A stretch of 64,000 nucleotides of DNA from Desulfogranum japonicum DSM 18378 (GCF_000429945.1 NZ_KE386996.1:1-64000); one strand, 5' to 3'; positions 8,380 to 16,824 are shown, numbered from the stretch's first letter. Notes: a model not told the origin generated them from the sequence alone. Program-made: numbers and translations.

Positions 8380-9948
8380 CTAATTCTGGGTGGTACTGGC
8401 TACCTGTGGCAGGTCGTCAGCAATATTGCACGTGGTTGCTGTACTCTTCTCCTTTGCGAAAAATGGTGTAAGTTTCTTCTCATCGCAGGGCTTGTCGGCA
8501 AGCGAAACAACGATAAAAACTGTCCCGGAAATAAGCATGCTGACAATTACTCCATGACTCATCAAAAGGGGATGAATGTTTTCGAGATATGGCGGTGCCA
8601 TGGGCGCAGTTTTAGAAAGATCAAAGAGAATGAGGCCTGTCTGGACAATGAAACCTGTCCACAACGAGGCAACGGCTCCCCTGCCTGTTGCTCGCTTCCA
8701 GTACAGGCCACCCATCAGGGCGAAAAAGTATGAAGCCGAGGCGATAAAGGTGGCTATGTGGATGGCATCGATGATGGAATGGATGAAAAACGAACCGGCA
8801 GTGGCGCAAATGACGATCAGCAAAACGCTGATTCTGTTTATTGTTCGCATCTGTTGCATAGTTGCGTCCTTATGCAAGTAACGCTGATATATGTCTCTGG
8901 CCAGGCAGGAGGCGCCGGATGCGGCGAAGGTATCGGCACAGGACATTGCTGCCGCAGCGAGTGCTATGGCGCATAGGGCAAGAGTAAGCGGAGGGAGATG
9001 GCTGTCCATGATAAAGGTGAGCAGGGCAGGTTCTGCCTGGGCCATCCCCATGGGGAATCCAGTCTGGGCTATGTCAGGATATATGACGTTAAGCGCCACA
9101 GCAATGATGGCACAGCAGGCAAACACGATGCTAATCAGAAGTGAACCAAGTAACATGCCGTTTCGTGCGGATTTCTCATTTTTTGCAGCCCAGACGCGTT
9201 GCCACGGGTCCTGCTCTGTAATCCAGCCTGGAACAATGGCCAACGTAAAAATGATGACCATGGGTAGACCGACGGAAAGTGGATTCCACCAGTCATTGCT
9301 GGTGTTGCTCAGCAGCTGTCCCACTGAAAAATCAGTAGCCTGCGAAGCACCGGTAAGAGTCGAGATTGCCATAATCAGAGTAAAAACGAAAAGGCAGAGA
9401 AACTGTACGGTATCGGTGGCTATTACGGCAGAGAGTCCTCCAAGGGTAACATAGACGGCAACGGCTCCACCCACTATCAGGGCTGAGTATACCGGATCAA
9501 GGCCATAGAAGATTTCGAGTACAAAGGAGAGTCCCTTGATATCGGCAACGGCAAACAGAATCATAACAACCGTAATAATAATGGCAACGGGCAGACGCAG
9601 ATGGTTCCCGTATCGCATTTCCAGCAACTCAGGCTGGGTTATGGATGGCAGCGATTTAATTTTCTTGACAAAAAAGGCAATGACAAGAAGGGCAATGATA
9701 TTGGGTGCCACAAAACTCCAGATAGAGCCCAGACCCAGTAACATATAGAGACCGATGACCGCCAGCATGCCGCCTGCGGTGAGCCATGAAGCCGCAGCCG
9801 AAAATCCTATGGAAAGTGTACCTGCCGATTTTCCAGCTAGCCAGAACTGGCTTGGAGAGTGGTCTTTTTTGTTGAAATGAATGCCAACAGCTACCAGAAA
9901 AATGAGGTAGATACCGAGGATAACGAGAAAAAGGTGAAAACCGTTCAT
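8380..9948 (-). CDS. Sodium:solute symporter (SSS family), first gene of the cobalamin-riboswitch operon
   Basis: A 522-residue polytopic membrane protein with about 13 hydrophobic helices. It shows SSS-family features: FWLAGKSAG near the N-terminus, ADIKGLSFVLEIFYGL, TLGGLSAVIATDTVQF, and AAMSCADTFAASGASCLARDIY. The ATG at 9948 has GGGAGG six bases upstream. The longer reading from 10038 would run into the riboswitch and is rejected. It precedes the methyltransferase gene by 37 bases and should share its transcript. The substrate is unknown. Given the operon, a benzimidazole base, its precursor or a corrinoid fragment is plausible, but this is inference. Confidence 0.85.
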   Translation of the reverse strand: MNGFHLFLVILGIYLIFLVAVGIHFNKKDHSPSQFWLAGKSAGTLSIGFSAAASWLTAGGMLAVIGLYMLLGLGSIWSFVAPNIIALLVIAFFVKKIKSLPSITQPELLEMRYGNHLRLPVAIIITVVMILFAVADIKGLSFVLEIFYGLDPVYSALIVGGAVAVYVTLGGLSAVIATDTVQFLCLFVFTLIMAISTLTGASQATDFSVGQLLSNTSNDWWNPLSVGLPMVIIFTLAIVPGWITEQDPWQRVWAAKNEKSARNGMLLGSLLISIVFACCAIIAVALNVIYPDIAQTGFPMGMAQAEPALLTFIMDSHLPPLTLALCAIALAAAAMSCADTFAASGASCLARDIYQRYLHKDATMQQMRTINRISVLLIVICATAGSFFIHSIIDAIHIATFIASASYFFALMGGLYWKRATGRGAVASLWTGFIVQTGLILFDLSKTAPMAPPYLENIHPLLMSHGVIVSMLISGTVFIVVSLADKPCDEKKLTPFFAKEKSTATTCNIADDLPQVASTTQN

Positions 9949-10044
9949 ATGTAACCTCCCGTTGGGCCGGCACCGCTTCACGAGCCGACATTGCATCAGC
10001 CCGGGATTTACCGTCTCTCCGAGAAGTTGTATTCGCACTTTTCC

Positions 10045-10220
10045 GTAAGATATTCTGGCTCGTGGATCATACTACTCACCGCACCTTCCCGCATTGAATC
10101 GTTTTGTTTTCAGCGCAGTGGCTTCTTGCGGCTTTCGTCCCCACATACAGCGGCGGGTCCGCCCCGGAGTCTAACCGGGTTCCCTTACAGGAAAGAAAAA
10201 TCTGATATTTCTACAGGTTG
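10045..10220 (-). promoter_or_regulatory. Cobalamin riboswitch upstream of the symporter/bza-like operon
   Basis: Read on the minus strand this shows the ordered cobalamin riboswitch landmarks: GGGAACCCGG, a GACCCGCCGCTGTA segment, GGACGAAAGCC, the B12 box GCCACTG (10116-10122), GGGAAGGTGCGG and GAGCCAGAATATC. Such leaders bind adenosyl- or methylcobalamin and shut expression off when B12 is plentiful. The symporter start lies about 97 bases downstream. Confidence 0.93.
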
Positions 10221-10258
10221 TTGTATTTGTGCCTGAACCTGTCATTCCGTAGGTAGAG

Positions 10259-10287
10259 TATATACCACAACAGATAAACCTTTTCAA
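10259..10287 (-). promoter_or_regulatory. Sigma-70-type promoter for the riboswitch RNA
   Basis: On the minus strand, TTGAAA (10287-10282) is followed after exactly 17 bases by TATATA (10264-10259). Transcription would start about 10250, some 30 bases before the riboswitch. The position and spacing fit a housekeeping promoter for the symporter-methyltransferase-radical SAM operon. Confidence 0.6.
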
Positions 10288-10446
10288 TATCAGCCAATAC
10301 AATCGATATGCACACGCCTTGGGACGCAAAAAGCATCCGTTATATGAAATTGAAAATCAAGGCGTTATGTCCACCCGTTTCTGCAGCTGGACCTGTTTTG
10401 TTTGGTATGTATGTTGCAAGTTTAAGTAACAAATCAAATTAACCAA

Positions 10447-11175
10447 ATGAATAAGAAGACAATGAGTATTGAAGCTACAAAATCCTTAAAAACAGGCGTG
10501 TGGCTGGATCTTGCCACAAGCGACTACGCAGAGATGGCTCGTGTGCAGAACATTCTGCGCCAAAAAAGGCAGCAGGAGGTGATTCCTGATGTGGTGATTT
10601 TGCTTGAACATTCGCCCTGTATCACCATTGGTAGCAGTGGAGGGTATCAGAATTTGCTGGCAGATACCGATGTGTTGGATGCATATGGCATAACGGTACA
10701 CGATACGTCCAGAGGCGGGAATATTACATATCACGGTCCTGGGCAGCTTGTCTGTTATCCCATTGTATCATTGGAAGGGGAAAGGGATCTTCACGCCTAC
10801 GCGAGAAAAATGGAAGAAGTGATGATTCGCACTCTCAGTTCATTTGGCATTGTGGCTGAACGAAAGCCAGAGTTTCCAGGCGTGTGGGTGCAAAATGCAA
10901 AAATCGGCGCCATGGGAATAGCCGTTCGCAAATGGGTCACCATGCATGGTATCGCCTTGAATGTATGCCCAGACCTTACACATTTTTCACTTATTGTCCC
11001 TTGTGGTATCGCTTCCAACGGTGTCACCTCCATGGAAGAGGTACTGGGGCATTCTGTTGATCCCAATATGGTACGGATCGAAATGCGCAAACACTTTTCC
11101 AGAATTTTTCAGATGTCTTTTCGTTCCGGTAAACTTGAGCAGTTTATTGAGGAGGATTCCATTGAAACGACCTAG
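10447..11175 (+). CDS. lipB: Octanoyl-[acyl-carrier protein]:protein N-octanoyltransferase (LipB)
   Basis: LipB moves octanoate from ACP to lipoyl domains, the first step of lipoate synthesis. The 242-residue sequence shows LEHSPCITIGSSG, RGGNITYHGPGQLVCYP (the family signature), GVWVQNAKIGAMGI with the catalytic lysine, and CGIASNGVTSMEE with the catalytic cysteine. Either the ATG at 10447 or the one five codons later (MSIEAT) could be the start; neither has a good ribosome site. The end overlaps lipA by 14 bases. A nested hairpin (10314-10365) lies in the upstream region. Confidence 0.95.
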   Translation: MNKKTMSIEATKSLKTGVWLDLATSDYAEMARVQNILRQKRQQEVIPDVVILLEHSPCITIGSSGGYQNLLADTDVLDAYGITVHDTSRGGNITYHGPGQLVCYPIVSLEGERDLHAYARKMEEVMIRTLSSFGIVAERKPEFPGVWVQNAKIGAMGIAVRKWVTMHGIALNVCPDLTHFSLIVPCGIASNGVTSMEEVLGHSVDPNMVRIEMRKHFSRIFQMSFRSGKLEQFIEEDSIETT

Positions 11176-12022
11176 CTGGCTGGTAATCCCGGCCCCAACA
11201 GAAAACGATTTGGATCGCATACAGTCTTTACTGGACAAGGGCCGCCTGCATTCAGTGTGTGAAAGCGCCCATTGCCCGAATATTGGTGAGTGTTTTGCTA
11301 ATAAGACATGCACTTTTATGATATTGGGTGATGTATGTACCCGGAATTGTGCGTTTTGCGCTGTGGCCCATGGTCACCCTGCTAAGGTCGATCCTGAGGA
11401 ACCTGGCATGGTGGGGCAGACAGCCAGGCAATTGGGTCTCAAGCATGTGGTTGTGACTTCCGTAACCCGTGATGACCTTTCCGATGGAGGAGCAGGGCAG
11501 TTTGCAGCAACAATACAGGCTATCAGAAAACAGAATCCACAAGCCACTGTAGAAGTGCTTGTGCCTGATTTTGGGGGGAAAGAGAGTTCCTTGCAACAGG
11601 TTATTGATGCTGCACCGGATGTTCTTAACCATAACATTGAAACTGTACCCCGTATCTACTCAACGGTGCGGCCCGGTGCGGTGTTTGAGAGATCATTACA
11701 CCTGTTGAAAACCGTGGCCCTGGCAGATGCCGGTCAATCCATTGCAACCAAATCCGGCCTGATGCTTGGTCTCGGAGAAAGTTTGGATGAAGTGGTTGAA
11801 GTCATGCGAGGCCTGCTAGAGGTTGGATGCCGTATCCTGACGCTGGGACAGTATTTGCGTCCCTCCCCCCAGCACCACCCCGTAGTTGAGTATGTCCATC
11901 CGGATGTCTTCGAGCTTCTGGCTGAAAGAGGCAGGGAACTGGGATTCAGGGAAGTTGTTGCCGGTCCTCTCGTCCGTAGCTCCTATCATGCAGCAGAGAG
12001 TTATGCAAACTTGCAAACCTGA
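11162..12022 (+). CDS. lipA: Lipoyl synthase (LipA)
   Basis: LipA inserts two sulfurs into protein-bound octanoate using radical SAM chemistry. The 286-residue protein has both cluster motifs: CESAHCPNIGEC (auxiliary 4Fe-4S) and CTRNCAFC (SAM cluster). It also has LNHNIETVPR, SGLMLGLGE and the C-terminal VRSSYHAAE serine motif. I chose the TTG at 11162 because GAGGAGG lies eight bases upstream and the protein then begins MKRPSWLVIPAP, the expected LipA start. The longer frame from 10961 is buried in lipB. The start overlaps the lipB end, so translation is coupled. Confidence 0.95.
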   Translation: MKRPSWLVIPAPTENDLDRIQSLLDKGRLHSVCESAHCPNIGECFANKTCTFMILGDVCTRNCAFCAVAHGHPAKVDPEEPGMVGQTARQLGLKHVVVTSVTRDDLSDGGAGQFAATIQAIRKQNPQATVEVLVPDFGGKESSLQQVIDAAPDVLNHNIETVPRIYSTVRPGAVFERSLHLLKTVALADAGQSIATKSGLMLGLGESLDEVVEVMRGLLEVGCRILTLGQYLRPSPQHHPVVEYVHPDVFELLAERGRELGFREVVAGPLVRSSYHAAESYANLQT

Positions 12023-12124
12023 TACAGCATTATAACTGCAAACGGCTACCATCACTTTCTATGTGTATCAATTGGCGGTCGAGTTATAGCCTGATTTTCT
12101 GGAGATACCGCTCATGGGGAAAGT

Positions 12125-12904
12125 ATGGGTGATGAGATAAAAATAACATTGATAGCCAACGCCGGTGTACTCGTTGAACATAAGGGGGTTGGTCTCCTGG
12201 TTGACGGGATTCATCATGAAGAAGGACACCTGTTCAGCAAGGTAACAAGGGATGACCTGCAACATATGCAGCAGGGCACAGGGGTTTTTACCCACCTCGA
12301 CTACCTCCTGTTTACCCATGAACATCCAGACCATTTCACCCCCGGGCATGTGTTGCAGCACATTCGTTCCAGGGCAGTCAAAGGCATCATATTGCCCGGA
12401 GAAAGCCAGGGGTCTGCCGAACTCCGCAAGCTGTATTCCCAGGCCCGTAAACGCTATATTCCAGTATGGTCATTTGATGTAAAACCGGGCAGTACCAAAC
12501 AGGTTCATCTGGCAGATGGCTTACACGTGACAGGTATTGGTGCCCGGCATATGGGGCCACAATATGCATCTGTTCAGAATAGCTGTTTTTTATTGACATG
12601 GGCTGGAAGGAACCTGTTGTTTACAGGTGATGCCGACCATGTAACGGAGTATTTTCAGGATGCATTGGATGAGGTGTCTCTGGATGCTGTTTTTGTAAAT
12701 CCACTTTTTTATCATAACCCAATAGGGCAGGAAATAATTCAGGACATTTTCTGCCCAAAGGCAGTTGTTATCTATCATATGCCCTTTGAGCAGGACGATA
12801 CCTTGCCTTTTTCCTATATGGTTGAAAGCGACATGAAGCGGTATGCGCACCATAGCCGGAGTACACATGTTTTTCGTGAAAAAAAACAAATTTTCATACT
12901 ATGA
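12125..12904 (+). CDS. MBL-fold metal-dependent hydrolase
   Basis: A 259-residue beta-lactamase-fold hydrolase of the UlaG-like type. Metal ligands are visible: THEHPDHF (HxHxDH), the GIGARHMG histidine, and FTGDADH. It lacks a signal peptide, so it is cytoplasmic. The substrate cannot be told from sequence. It follows lipA by about 100 bases on the same strand and may be cotranscribed, though no functional link to lipoate is known. There is no strong ribosome site before the ATG (only GGGGAAAGTATGGG nearby). Confidence 0.8.
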   Translation: MGDEIKITLIANAGVLVEHKGVGLLVDGIHHEEGHLFSKVTRDDLQHMQQGTGVFTHLDYLLFTHEHPDHFTPGHVLQHIRSRAVKGIILPGESQGSAELRKLYSQARKRYIPVWSFDVKPGSTKQVHLADGLHVTGIGARHMGPQYASVQNSCFLLTWAGRNLLFTGDADHVTEYFQDALDEVSLDAVFVNPLFYHNPIGQEIIQDIFCPKAVVIYHMPFEQDDTLPFSYMVESDMKRYAHHSRSTHVFREKKQIFIL

Positions 12905-13334
12905 GTATGCTGTCGAATCATTTTGTGCGTCTGTTCCATAATTGAACAAATGAGAAATACTGCGTGTTCGCTATTCGAGCATATTTTTTAGATTTTCTTC
13001 CATGGATGGACAGGCAACGGTACATCCATCCGCTTCGTATAAATACTATCATTTCATGAATGAAAAAAGAGATCCGTATATAACAGGCTGCAATAATTTC
13101 TTTTTGCGATTTACAAGATGGTATGGAAAAAAAGATGCAGTTCCTTTGGAAAATTCATGTTGTATACCAATTATCTGATAGCTTGCTAAAAGAGTAATTT
13201 TTTTACTCAGTGATCACCTCCTCCGGTATATAAATTGCTTTGTATACGTTCATAGAAGATCATGAAAAAGCCGTAAACAACTAGTGTACGGCAAAATAAC
13301 CGAGCAAGAGAGAACTATTCCAAGAGGAGAATCT
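12905..13334 (+). other. Intergenic region before the AhpD-like gene
   Basis: No gene was recognised in these 430 bases. The sequence is AT-rich (TATATAAA, TTTTTTTAC runs) and probably holds the promoter of the following gene. The end provides its ribosome binding site, AAGAGGAG, before the ATG at 13335. Confidence 0.4.
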
Positions 13335-13661
13335 ATGAACTCGTCAGAGAAAGCAGGCCAGGCCCTTTCATTTTTACAGAAACACTCGCCTAAAGAATAT
13401 GGGAAATACCTTGAGTTCACCAAGCAGCTTGCGTCCATTGATGCATTGTCACACAAGCAACTTGAATTAATTATGGTTGCCTGTGCCGTTATGTCACAGT
13501 GCGAGATGTGCGTTGCCCTGCATGTGGAGGCTGCTGCATCCATGGGTGCCAGCCAGGAAGAGATCATTCAGGCTGCTTTCATGGCAGTGGCAATGGGGGG
13601 ATCGCCCAAACTGATGTACATGTCGTATGTGTATGATGCTCTGGAGGACCTGTTTGCTTGA
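13335..13661 (+). CDS. AhpD-like carboxymuconolactone decarboxylase family protein
   Basis: A 108-residue, all-helical small protein with the AhpD-type active site CEMCVALHVEAA (CxxC with a histidine four residues on). Members reduce peroxides or serve as thiol relays; in mycobacteria AhpD is reduced through lipoylated E2 and E3. The ATG at 13335 follows AAGAGGAGAATCT, a good ribosome site, and the earlier in-frame start is rejected. The gene sits between lipoate synthesis genes and the acetoin dehydrogenase operon, which fits a lipoate-linked redox role, but that is inference. A strong terminator follows. Confidence 0.85.
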   Translation: MNSSEKAGQALSFLQKHSPKEYGKYLEFTKQLASIDALSHKQLELIMVACAVMSQCEMCVALHVEAAASMGASQEEIIQAAFMAVAMGGSPKLMYMSYVYDALEDLFA

Positions 13662-13747
13662 AATACTGATTCAGCGCGTCTGAGATAATCAGAAAAACAC
13701 AAAAAAGACAACGGCCATATCCTGATATAAAATACGTGACCAGGGCA

Positions 13748-13784
13748 GGGGCGCTCCCAATAATAATGGGAGCGCCCCTTTTTG
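13748..13784 (+). terminator. Rho-independent terminator after the AhpD-like gene
   Basis: A perfect 12-base stem GGGGCGCTCCCA / TGGGAGCGCCCC closes a 7-base loop and is followed by TTTTTG on the plus strand. It lies about 90 bases after the stop codon. Confidence 0.9.
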
Positions 13785-13810
13785 TTTTCAGCATGCTGCA
13801 GACACAAAAG

Positions 13811-13842
13811 AAGGGTTGCCACTGTCGTGGCAACCCTTTTGG
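13811..13842. terminator. Second hairpin terminator, probably bidirectional
   Basis: A 12-base stem AAGGGTTGCCAC / GTGGCAACCCTT with loop TGTC and a short T-run on the plus side. It lies only 27 bases after the first terminator and could also end transcription arriving from the acetoin operon on the minus strand. Confidence 0.7.
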
Positions 13843-13869
13843 TACCTGGCTTGGTGATACTTTTCAGCA

Positions 13870-14242
13870 TCGACCTTTGCAGGCTATAGAGAGAGATGGT
13901 TTATATGAAAGTCTCTGGCAGAGAGCAGAAGGCACCATGCCGGAGTGATAAACTTTCACGGTTCGTTGTGGCTGGCTAACTTGATCCAGCCATGCTGGTT
14001 AGCTCGAATTTCTCACGAGTATATTTTGCAGTAGATGCGAGCCACCGGACATGCAGCCGTAGTGAACTACTGCAAATGTTCGGTAACAAAGCAGGTACTG
14101 TAAAATCTGCTCGACCCATGGGGGGACTTTTTTGAATTTCCCTGAAAAATAATCTGTTTTTTAGGGATGTTTAGCAAGCATACTCATTTCAGGTAGTTAA
14201 ACATTTATTCAAAGAAGTCATGAGAAATGCGGGTGAAGGAAA
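13870..14242. other. Intergenic region between convergent operons
   Basis: No coding sequence was recognised. One imperfect inverted repeat (GGCTGGCTAAC..GTTAGCTC region near 13970-14005) and an A/T-rich stretch (14140-14220) are present. It separates the AhpD-like gene and its terminators from the end of the minus-strand acetoin operon. Confidence 0.35.
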
Positions 14243-15301
14243 TCAGTTAGGGCTGACAATAATTTTGATATTGGTGGCTTTGTTGTTCACAAGTTCTTCA
14301 AATCCTTTCTCAACGATATCGTCCAATTTGATTTTTCCGGTGATCAATGGGCTGGCCTGTAACTGGCCGCTTGCCAGAAGATTGGCCACGCCCTGAAAGT
14401 CATCAATTGTGTAGGCCAGGGTGCCGATAACTATCTTGTCAGTACCGCTCAGACTGAAAAAGTTAAAAGAGCTTGGTTCTTCAAAGATACCGACAACGAC
14501 AGCTTTGCCGTGATTACGAATAACATCTACAGCCAGGGGAGCGGTGTCTTTGTGGCCGACACATTCAAACGAAACGTCAGCGCCAGAACCATTGGTCAGT
14601 TTTTTTACTTCTGCAACAATATCGCATTCCTTGGGATCAAGGATGATATCTGCACCGCACTCTTTGGCAAGTTCCTTACGTGCCGCAGCTGTCTCAACAC
14701 TTATTACCGTGGATGCTCCGGCAGCCTTGGCACACATGATGGTTCCCAGGCCAATGGTGCCTGCTCCCAATACTACCACAGTCTGGCCCAGTAATGAGTC
14801 TGCGAGCCGGACTGCTTTGAAACCTGTGGCAAGAGGTTCGATGAGTGAAGCTGCTTCCAGGTCAAACCCTTTGGGCAGCACATAGCAGAGCTCTGCCGGT
14901 ACATTTACATATTCTGCAAAAGCTCCGTCTGCCATCAGGCCTGTGAAGGCCAGCTTTTCACATACATTGTAGCGGCCTTCGCGACAGGTGACGCAGACAC
15001 CACAATGCTGACAGGCATCGGGTGCCACATAATCGCCTACCTTGACGGTTTGTACGCCATCTCCAACAGCAACCACTTCTCCTGAAAATTCATGGCCAAG
15101 AACAAGAGGTGCTTTCGCTCCGGTAAGCGGATGCGGTTCCGTTGGAATGAAGATCGGGCCTGCCAGGTATTCATGCAAATCCGAACCGCAGATTCCGCAC
15201 CAGGCGACTTTTATCTGCACTTCGCCAGGTCGTGGAGCTGGCGGAGTAGCTATTTCTTCAATGCGAATATCTTTTTTTCCGTACCACTTTGCAGCTTTCA
15301 T
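14243..15301 (-). CDS. 2,3-butanediol dehydrogenase (zinc-dependent medium-chain alcohol dehydrogenase)
   Basis: A 352-residue MDR enzyme that interconverts 2,3-butanediol and acetoin with NAD. It shows the catalytic zinc region WCGICGSDLHEYLAGP and GHEFSGEV, the structural zinc cysteines CQHCGVCVTCREGRYNVC, and the NAD fold VVVLGAGTIGLG. The ATG at 15301 is chosen because GGAGGGG lies just upstream; a TTG five codons earlier reads through that ribosome site. As last gene of the aco operon it feeds acetoin to the dehydrogenase complex. Confidence 0.92.
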   Translation of the reverse strand: MKAAKWYGKKDIRIEEIATPPAPRPGEVQIKVAWCGICGSDLHEYLAGPIFIPTEPHPLTGAKAPLVLGHEFSGEVVAVGDGVQTVKVGDYVAPDACQHCGVCVTCREGRYNVCEKLAFTGLMADGAFAEYVNVPAELCYVLPKGFDLEAASLIEPLATGFKAVRLADSLLGQTVVVLGAGTIGLGTIMCAKAAGASTVISVETAAARKELAKECGADIILDPKECDIVAEVKKLTNGSGADVSFECVGHKDTAPLAVDVIRNHGKAVVVGIFEEPSSFNFFSLSGTDKIVIGTLAYTIDDFQGVANLLASGQLQASPLITGKIKLDDIVEKGFEELVNNKATNIKIIVSPN

Positions 15302-15322
15302 TGTTAACCCCTCCAAAAATAT

Positions 15323-15637
15323 TTAAGCAAATATTGTGTCCCCACTGACGTTGCCCAATCCGGGGTGTACGTCAAAGCGTACTGCTCCCACTGCTACCCC
15401 ATTGCCAACCGCCTCAGCGATGAGAGCTGTACCGCGATTGCCAAAACCGCCGCACAGTTCAATCGCCTTTATTCCTTCTTTTTCGACCAGCTCTTTGCAT
15501 GTGACAACGGCCTGGGCATAGTCCTTGACTCCCACGGTCAGCAAATGCACCATAGGGGTTTCTATCCATTGTCTATGTTTGGCAGGATCTGCCTCAGGCG
15601 CAACAAAGACAAAGGCAGCTTTTAATATATCATCCAT
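15323..15637 (-). CDS. DUF6506 family protein in acetoin operon
   Basis: A 104-residue protein with a conserved tail CGGFGNRGTALIAEAVG and VAVGAVRFDVHPG, matching the DUF6506 family. No catalytic role is known to me. It lies 21 bases upstream of the butanediol dehydrogenase ATG and downstream of acoX on the same strand. A GGAGGAG ribosome site precedes its ATG at 15637. Confidence 0.75.
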   Translation of the reverse strand: MDDILKAAFVFVAPEADPAKHRQWIETPMVHLLTVGVKDYAQAVVTCKELVEKEGIKAIELCGGFGNRGTALIAEAVGNGVAVGAVRFDVHPGLGNVSGDTIFA

Positions 15638-15696
15638 TGGTTCTCCTCCTTCCTGGTTGGTATCAACCCATACAATGTTTTTTCTCGTTTGTTGTA

Positions 15697-15840
15697 CTAT
15701 CTGTCTTGAATAACAATTTTTTTACTTGATTGGGGCGTAAATCCGTACACGCGAACGGCAACGGTTTCCAGTCCGTATTTCTCATGAGCAAATTTTGCTA
15801 CGTCTGGCAGGGTGAGTTTTTTAGGACGTGGAAAGCCTGG
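15697..15840 (-). other. 47-codon open extension in frame after the acoX stop codon
   Basis: After the acoX TAG (15843-15841) the same frame stays open for 47 codons to TAG 15699-15697. The translation looks protein-like (LTLPDVAKFAHEKYGLETVA, then VYGFTPQSSKKIVIQDR). There is no ATG, GTG or TTG positioned to start it. It could be a readthrough tail, a 5'-truncated gene or the scar of a deletion. The domain was not recognised. Confidence 0.35.
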
Positions 15841-16824
15841 CTAGTGCATAAACAATTTGTCCTGCTGGGCTGTTGCCATAACCTGTGAAACATCCACCAC
15901 CAGGGGGCCCTGGGCAGAGAGGCGAACGGAAACATGCTCCCCACGTCTGACCTCGACTTCCCGTTCGCCATCCAGTGCAATTACACAGGGGGATTCTTTG
16001 ATGAAAATGGTATCACCCACCTTCATCCGAGCTTCTTCCGTGACGGTTGCAGGCTCTATCAGGCCTGGTGCTATGGGGGCAGTGAACGTCGTGCCGACTG
16101 TACCCAAAGTGAGGTGCAGGCCCTGTAACTCACGCGGGCTGATGGTATGAAGCTGGCCACCTATTGCTGAGAGCCCGATGGTGTCAGGGCGGCAACGTGT
16201 AAGGAATATCTGAGAAACCTGGTCCAGGCTCCAGATAGCTTTAGAGCCTATATAGGTGTCCGTATGGACTGCAGCATCAACCAGTGCTATGTCTCGTACC
16301 GAGCCATCCTCGTTGAGAATCTCGAGGCAGGTTGGGCGAAAACAGCCCTGCTCCGGGCTGACCTGGCCGGAAGCTATGAGACCACCGGCAAGACCGGCTA
16401 TGGTAGCCTCAATCATGAAAGGAAAGACATTGTTGGTGCCTGTGGAAATAGGCAAGATCGGTATGGTCGCATTTCCTTTGGTTACAGCTCTGCTGGTGCC
16501 GTCTCCCCCTAATACAAAGATGCAGCCAACCCCGGCTTCAGCCATGAGCCGGGCTGCTTTGGTAGAGTCGTCCTGGGAATTATCCGCACACATCGGGGCG
16601 GAGATAAGCTCGATGTTTGAGTGGATGCCCTTTTGAGCACGCGGGACAATGGCGTAGTAATCGGGCATGAACATAACCCGTTGCACGCCGAGGGAGGAAA
16701 GTCCCATCATAATGCGTCGTACAATGCGCACCTTTTCCTGATTGTCAAAAACACTGCCGTGGGCTACAAGGCGGCGAATGTCTTTACCTGAAATCGGGTT
16801 TGCGATAATACCGACTGTTGTCAT
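15841..16824 (-). CDS. acoX: AcoX, ATP-NAD kinase-like protein of acetoin catabolism
   Basis: A 327-residue member of the NAD kinase-like AcoX family. It shows GIIANPISGKDIRRLVAHG at the start, the nucleotide-binding VLGGDGTSRAV, and PISTGTNNVFPF. AcoX occurs in acetoin dehydrogenase operons; its exact reaction is unproven. I start it at the ATG at 16824 (MTTVGIIANP). The upstream 26 codons from 16902 are not family-like. The C-terminus VVDVSQVMATAQQDKLF ends as expected for the family, although an open frame follows the stop. Confidence 0.88.
   Translation of the reverse strand: MTTVGIIANPISGKDIRRLVAHGSVFDNQEKVRIVRRIMMGLSSLGVQRVMFMPDYYAIVPRAQKGIHSNIELISAPMCADNSQDDSTKAARLMAEAGVGCIFVLGGDGTSRAVTKGNATIPILPISTGTNNVFPFMIEATIAGLAGGLIASGQVSPEQGCFRPTCLEILNEDGSVRDIALVDAAVHTDTYIGSKAIWSLDQVSQIFLTRCRPDTIGLSAIGGQLHTISPRELQGLHLTLGTVGTTFTAPIAPGLIEPATVTEEARMKVGDTIFIKESPCVIALDGEREVEVRRGEHVSVRLSAQGPLVVDVSQVMATAQQDKLFMH

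Noticed and set aside
9949-10038. Longer symporter start at 10038
   Set aside because: It would run through the riboswitch-to-gene leader; the ATG at 9948 has GGGAGG and begins the first membrane helix.
10961-11161. Longer N-terminus for lipA starting at 10961
   Set aside because: It lies inside lipB in another frame and has no LipA-like sequence; the TTG at 11162 has a strong ribosome site.
15841-15843. acoX TAG as a pyrrolysine codon
   Set aside because: The protein already ends as expected for the family and no pyl genes or methylamine genes are visible; plain readthrough or decay is simpler.
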